A stretch of DNA of 8,452 nucleotides from an uncultured Prevotella sp. (GTDB lineage: Bacteria > Bacteroidota > Bacteroidia > Bacteroidales > Bacteroidaceae). The notes beneath the pieces were generated by a model that made no database searches, had not been told where the DNA came from, and saw nothing but the letters and a program-made list of their open reading frames with translations. The stretch spans positions 1 to 8,452 of the forward strand of contig NZ_URNN01000141.1 of the NCBI RefSeq assembly GCF_900549175.1, given 5' to 3'. The position numbers and the translations under genes were made by a program. Below, in pieces: positions 5,535-8,452 of this stretch; the first letter of the stretch is position 1, and each line of letters begins with the position of its first letter.

Positions 5535-6083
5535 ATGGAGAAGGAAATTATAATCTCGGGATTCGGCGGACAGGGTGTGCTGTCGATGGGCAAGATACTT
5601 GCCTACTCGGGACTTATGGAAGACAAGGAAGTGACCTGGATGCCGGCTTACGGGCCGGAGCAGCGCGGCGGAACGGCCAATGTCACGGTAATAGTGAGCG
5701 ACGAGCGCATATCGTCGCCCATATTGAGCACCTACGATATAGCCATCGTCCTCAACCAGCCGTCGCTCGACAAGTTCGAACCCAAGGTTAAGCCGGGGGG
5801 CATACTGATATACGACGGTTACGGAATAATAAACCCGCCCACGCGCAATGACATCACCGTATACCGCATCGACGCCATGGACAAGGCGGCGGAGATGAAG
5901 AACGGAAAGATATTCAATATGATTGTACTGGGCGGACTGCTCAAGGTTTGTCCCGTTGTGAGCCATGCCGGCATGGAGAAGGCTCTCTACAAGACGCTGC
6001 CCGAACGTCATCACGACCTCATCCCGCTGAACATGCAGGCGCTCGTTGAGGGCGGAAAGATAATACACGAGGTTTCCTTGTGA
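5535..6083 (+). CDS. korC: 2-oxoacid:ferredoxin oxidoreductase, gamma subunit
   Basis: The gamma subunit (pyruvate/ketoisovalerate oxidoreductase catalytic-domain family) helps bind CoA and completes the complex. The 182-residue product has the usual length. It opens with the signature SGFGGQGVLSMGK (8-20), followed by PAYGPEQRGGTAN (37-49), a Rossmann-like core with DIAIVLNQPS (68-77), and KIFNMIVLGGLL (125-136). It starts 86 bp after korB, behind the repeat array and an A/T-rich ATATAT leader, with no Shine-Dalgarno sequence. With korD, korA and korB it makes a complete four-part enzyme, so nothing is missing from the complex. Confidence 0.93.
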   Translation: MEKEIIISGFGGQGVLSMGKILAYSGLMEDKEVTWMPAYGPEQRGGTANVTVIVSDERISSPILSTYDIAIVLNQPSLDKFEPKVKPGGILIYDGYGIINPPTRNDITVYRIDAMDKAAEMKNGKIFNMIVLGGLLKVCPVVSHAGMEKALYKTLPERHHDLIPLNMQALVEGGKIIHEVSL

Positions 6084-6088
6084 CATGT

Positions 6089-6107
6089 ACCTTATATATA
6101 ATAAGGT
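6089..6107. other. Stem-loop between korC and greA
   Basis: ACCTTAT (6089-6095) and ATAAGGT (6101-6107) pair perfectly around the five-base loop ATATA, and the outer bases can add G-U and T-A pairs. It starts 5 bp after the korC stop and is A/T-rich. No T-run follows on either strand, so it is a poor intrinsic terminator. It may be an attenuator, an RNA-processing or 3'-end stability element that makes greA levels differ from the kor genes, or chance. Confidence 0.4.
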
Positions 6108-6135
6108 GTACCTGTAATGTAATGGGGATGAAATA

Positions 6136-6609
6136 ATGGAATACATGTCACAAGAAGGCTACGACAAGCTGGTGGCCGAACTGCATCAGTTGGAGAGCGT
6201 GGAACTGCCACGGGTGAGGGAGGCCATCGCAGAGGCGCGGGCGCAGGGAGACCTCAGCGAGAATTTCGAGTATCACGCCGCCAAGCGCGAGCAGGGACGT
6301 CTGCTCGGCAGGATACGCTTCAAGCAGAGAGTGCTGGAGTTTGCAAGGGTCATTGACACGAAGCGCCTTGGCTCTGATGCCGTGGGATTACTGACAAGGG
6401 TGGAGATGACCAACATGGTGAACGGCTGCAAGATGGCATATACCATTGTCAGTCCGCATGAGGCCAACCTGCGTGAAAGGAAGATATCCGTCAAGTCGCC
6501 CGTTGCCGAGGCACTGCTGGGCAAGAAGGTGGGCGACATTGTGGAAGTGCGCGTGCCTGCCGGCGTGCAGAAGCTGCGCATTGAGAGCATAGAGCTTACG
6601 GGGAGCTGA
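6136..6609 (+). CDS. greA: Transcription elongation factor GreA
   Basis: GreA inserts its coiled coil into the RNA polymerase secondary channel and stimulates cleavage of backtracked transcripts. The 157-residue product has the usual length. The N-terminal coiled coil (about 5-75) carries the acidic tip GDLSEN (38-43), whose Asp39 and Glu42 are the metal-binding catalytic pair. An FKBP-like C-terminal domain includes ISVKSPVAEALLGKKVGD (117-134) and ends RIESIEL. The first ATG (6136) is used here; Met4 (6145) is possible. The tip motif has the GreA form, and the wording around it (FEYHAAKREQGRLLGRIRF) resembles Prevotellaceae proteins as I remember them. It follows korC by 52 bp and may be read through from the kor operon; no separate promoter is visible. 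Confidence 0.96.
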   Translation: MEYMSQEGYDKLVAELHQLESVELPRVREAIAEARAQGDLSENFEYHAAKREQGRLLGRIRFKQRVLEFARVIDTKRLGSDAVGLLTRVEMTNMVNGCKMAYTIVSPHEANLRERKISVKSPVAEALLGKKVGDIVEVRVPAGVQKLRIESIELTGS

Positions 6610-6645
6610 CAGTTTCGTGTATTGGCACGAGGCTGTATAGCTTGT
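6610..6645. other. Convergent intergenic gap with a weak hairpin
   Basis: The greA and receptor genes end facing each other with only 36 bp between the stops. TCGTG (6615-6619) and CACGA (6626-6630) can form a 5-bp stem with a six-base loop. No T-run follows on either strand, so it is at best a weak two-way terminator. Overlapping antisense 3' ends are likely if transcription runs past it. Confidence 0.25.
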
Positions 6646-8452
6646 CTAATGCTGGTGCTCTTCTCCATAACCTCCGGTGTCTATGTGGTTGTGGCCGTTG
6701 TGCTCATGCTCATGGGCTTTACCGAAGGTGTAGGTGGCCGACAGGCGGAACGTGCTGCCTCCCGACCATTTGTTGACAGACTGTGTATAACCGTTGCCGT
6801 AGAGTATATTGTGAGTTTCTTTGGAGTTGAAAATATCTTTGTAGAGAAGCGAAATGCTCCACGACCCGATGTTTTTGCGCAATCCGGCTTCAACGTCCCA
6901 ATCGGATTCCAGTATGCCCTGGGCTGTCACACGACGTGAGTTATACCGCCCTGTGGCCTGAAAACTTATATCCCATGGCAGACGTACGGATGCCATACAG
7001 CGCATATCCCATACAAAGCGATTCTGTTTGTCGCCATGTATGGCATAAAAACCGCCGTGTAGCGGATAGTCAGTGCTCCATGACTTGAGCCGGCTGTTGT
7101 ATAGGTTGACTGTCGTTGTGAGCGTCAACCGTTTGGACAACGAGTTGCGGGAGATAATCTCAACTCCGGTGTTCAGCATATTGCCTACATTTGCATGGCC
7201 GTAATACATCGTGTTCTCATTGGGGTTTGAAGCCATCGGAGCGAGAAAGCTGACATGGCTTATCATATCATTGTTGGCGCGGAGATAACCTGATGCGGAA
7301 ATCATGTGGTTGTTCCAATTCTTTATATACGACAGCTCAACGGCATTACTGTATTCCGGTTGTATATAAGGGTTTCCGAGGTGAACTTCCGAAGGGTCGG
7401 AAATGTTTTCGAACGTGTTGAGCTGCGGACCGAAAGGACGGCGTATGCGGCGTGAATAATTCAGTTTCAGTTCGTTGCCGGCACGGAATGCCCAGCCTAT
7501 CGATGCTGTTGGAAACAGAGAATGGTCGTTTTTCTTGAAAGGAACGCCGTCAGCATCGGTCTGGCCATACCCAAGCGAGCGTGTGCGTATTTGCCACATT
7601 TCTCCGCGAAGGCCGGCCGAGAAAGTAAGTTGCTTGTAATTACCGGACAGATTGACATAAAGGGCAGAGATGTCTGTATCGTACTTGAAGCGGTTGTAGA
7701 GGTTGTCGAGCGGCAAAAGATTGTTCTCGTCAATACCGCCGGCATACGATGCCGGGCTGTTTTCGTGGTTATAGTTTCCCTTGTAGCCCGTTTCAATGCG
7801 CAGCCACGGGAGGACTGATACTGAATAATCGAGCGCGGCTTCCCAATTTTTGATTTTCACATCCTGATGCTGGCTCTGCCATATCGATTCATTCACGCCG
7901 TCATTCCATGTCTCATTCTCATGAGACATGTTGTCATTGGAGCCCTTCCATATATTATAGCTCACGTTCATGTCGATGAAATGGTCGGTATTAAAAATGT
8001 GCTTGTAGCCAAGCATGATATTTGCACCGCGTGTATCGCCGCTTTCACGCATGTTGTTGGTATTTCTCACCCATAGTGCCGGCAGGTTGCTGAGGTGTGT
8101 AGTTGCCGTATGTCCCCATTTGTGCCCGAGAGTACCTATCGCGTTCAGATAAACGGTGTTCTTGTCATCGGGAATGAAGTTTGTACCCAAACGGACGAAC
8201 ATACTGTTTTCGTGTATTCTGTTGTTTCCGTCAGAGTTGAGGAAATCACCATTGTCATAGCTGCGGCGCGATGCAGAACCTCCGGGCATGTGTTGGGTCT
8301 TGAGTCCGATGCCGGCGAATGATTCGAATTTTCCTTCATTGTAATTGACATTAAAGTTCACGTTTGTCGTTCCGTGTGTATCAACGTTTGCCTCTGAATT
8401 TCCAAAATATCCGTGACGGCGGTCTTCTTTCAGTTGGATGTTTATTATACCG
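6646..8452 (-). CDS. TonB-dependent outer-membrane receptor, partial (N-terminus outside window), His-rich tail
   Basis: The frame is open from the right edge to a TAG at 6646-6648, giving 601 visible residues; the signal peptide and most of the plug lie outside. It begins with GIINIQLKE (8451-8425), the last strand of a TonB plug domain. This shows that the GTG at 8361 is not the true start. The rest is a beta-barrel. The block NYSRRIRRPFGPQLNTFENI (about 7466-7407) and GNPYIQPEYSN (near 7376-7344) are typical of the outer-membrane beta-barrel family (PF14905-like) found with TonB receptors in Bacteroidota. The barrel ends in an aromatic strand, FRLSATYTFGK, as expected. An unusual tail follows (6649-6714) with seven His in 22 residues, including HEHEH, HNH and a final HQH. 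It takes up an unknown ligand; a metal or metal chelate is inferred only from the tail. The gene looks more A/T-rich than the kor genes, is on the opposite strand, and is a separate unit. Confidence 0.92.
   Translation of the reverse strand, partial: GIINIQLKEDRRHGYFGNSEANVDTHGTTNVNFNVNYNEGKFESFAGIGLKTQHMPGGSASRRSYDNGDFLNSDGNNRIHENSMFVRLGTNFIPDDKNTVYLNAIGTLGHKWGHTATTHLSNLPALWVRNTNNMRESGDTRGANIMLGYKHIFNTDHFIDMNVSYNIWKGSNDNMSHENETWNDGVNESIWQSQHQDVKIKNWEAALDYSVSVLPWLRIETGYKGNYNHENSPASYAGGIDENNLLPLDNLYNRFKYDTDISALYVNLSGNYKQLTFSAGLRGEMWQIRTRSLGYGQTDADGVPFKKNDHSLFPTASIGWAFRAGNELKLNYSRRIRRPFGPQLNTFENISDPSEVHLGNPYIQPEYSNAVELSYIKNWNNHMISASGYLRANNDMISHVSFLAPMASNPNENTMYYGHANVGNMLNTGVEIISRNSLSKRLTLTTTVNLYNSRLKSWSTDYPLHGGFYAIHGDKQNRFVWDMRCMASVRLPWDISFQATGRYNSRRVTAQGILESDWDVEAGLRKNIGSWSISLLYKDIFNSKETHNILYGNGYTQSVNKWSGGSTFRLSATYTFGKAHEHEHNGHNHIDTGGYGEEHQH
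6649..6714 (-). other. His-rich C-terminal tail of the TonB-dependent receptor
   Basis: The last 22 residues after the final barrel strand contain seven His, arranged HEHEH-NG-HNH, then a Gly/Asp/Tyr spacer and EE-HQH at the very end. In this topology the segment after the terminal strand faces the periplasm. His/Glu clusters of this type commonly bind Zn, Ni, Cu or Co ions. The family's tails as I remember them are usually Lys/Arg/Glu-rich and without His clusters, so this is a distinctive addition. Confidence 0.7.

Noticed and set aside
6622..6939. 105-residue plus-strand frame at the receptor 3' end
   Set aside because: Shadow of the minus-strand TonB receptor, which has clear family motifs across this span.

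Overview
The window looks like a chromosomal segment of a Bacteroidales bacterium, most probably Prevotellaceae. Four things point there. The only clear promoter matches the Bacteroidota form (TTTG / TAnnTTTG). Most starts lack a Shine-Dalgarno sequence and follow A/T-rich leaders. There is a four-subunit 2-oxoacid:ferredoxin oxidoreductase of Bacteroidota type. There is also a TonB-dependent receptor with the barrel signature common in this phylum. The genus is an inference from protein resemblance; no search was run.

Layout. Bases 1-657 are a long non-coding stretch. It holds a degenerate 22-bp tandem array read on the + strand (124-255), a second array of about 22-bp period read on the - strand (472-559), and a palindrome (614-628) just before the ffh promoter (658-689). 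Seven + strand genes follow ffh in the same direction: ffh (SRP GTPase), folD (one-carbon folate enzyme), a 62-residue single-TPR protein, then korD-korA-korB-korC (2x[4Fe-4S] ferredoxin, alpha, TPP-binding beta and gamma subunits), and greA (transcript cleavage factor). The genes from folD to korA are tightly packed. The korA/korB and korB/korC gaps are wider, and each is filled by a different short-period repeat array that begins inside the last codons of the upstream gene. After greA the strand switches: a TonB-dependent receptor runs on the - strand and is cut by the right edge of the window.

How the genes work together. The kor genes supply all four parts of one enzyme that interconverts a 2-oxoacid and its acyl-CoA using ferredoxin. 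The TPR mini-protein lies in the same run and may be an accessory, which is inference. ffh, folD and greA are housekeeping genes for protein targeting, C1-folate metabolism and transcript cleavage. The receptor is a separate transcription unit; its His-rich C-terminal tail hints at a metal-related role.

The coding content is mostly ordinary. The unusual material is the short repeat arrays, which all have a 21-23 bp period (about two helical turns), and the His-rich receptor tail. No complete new defence or mobile system is visible.
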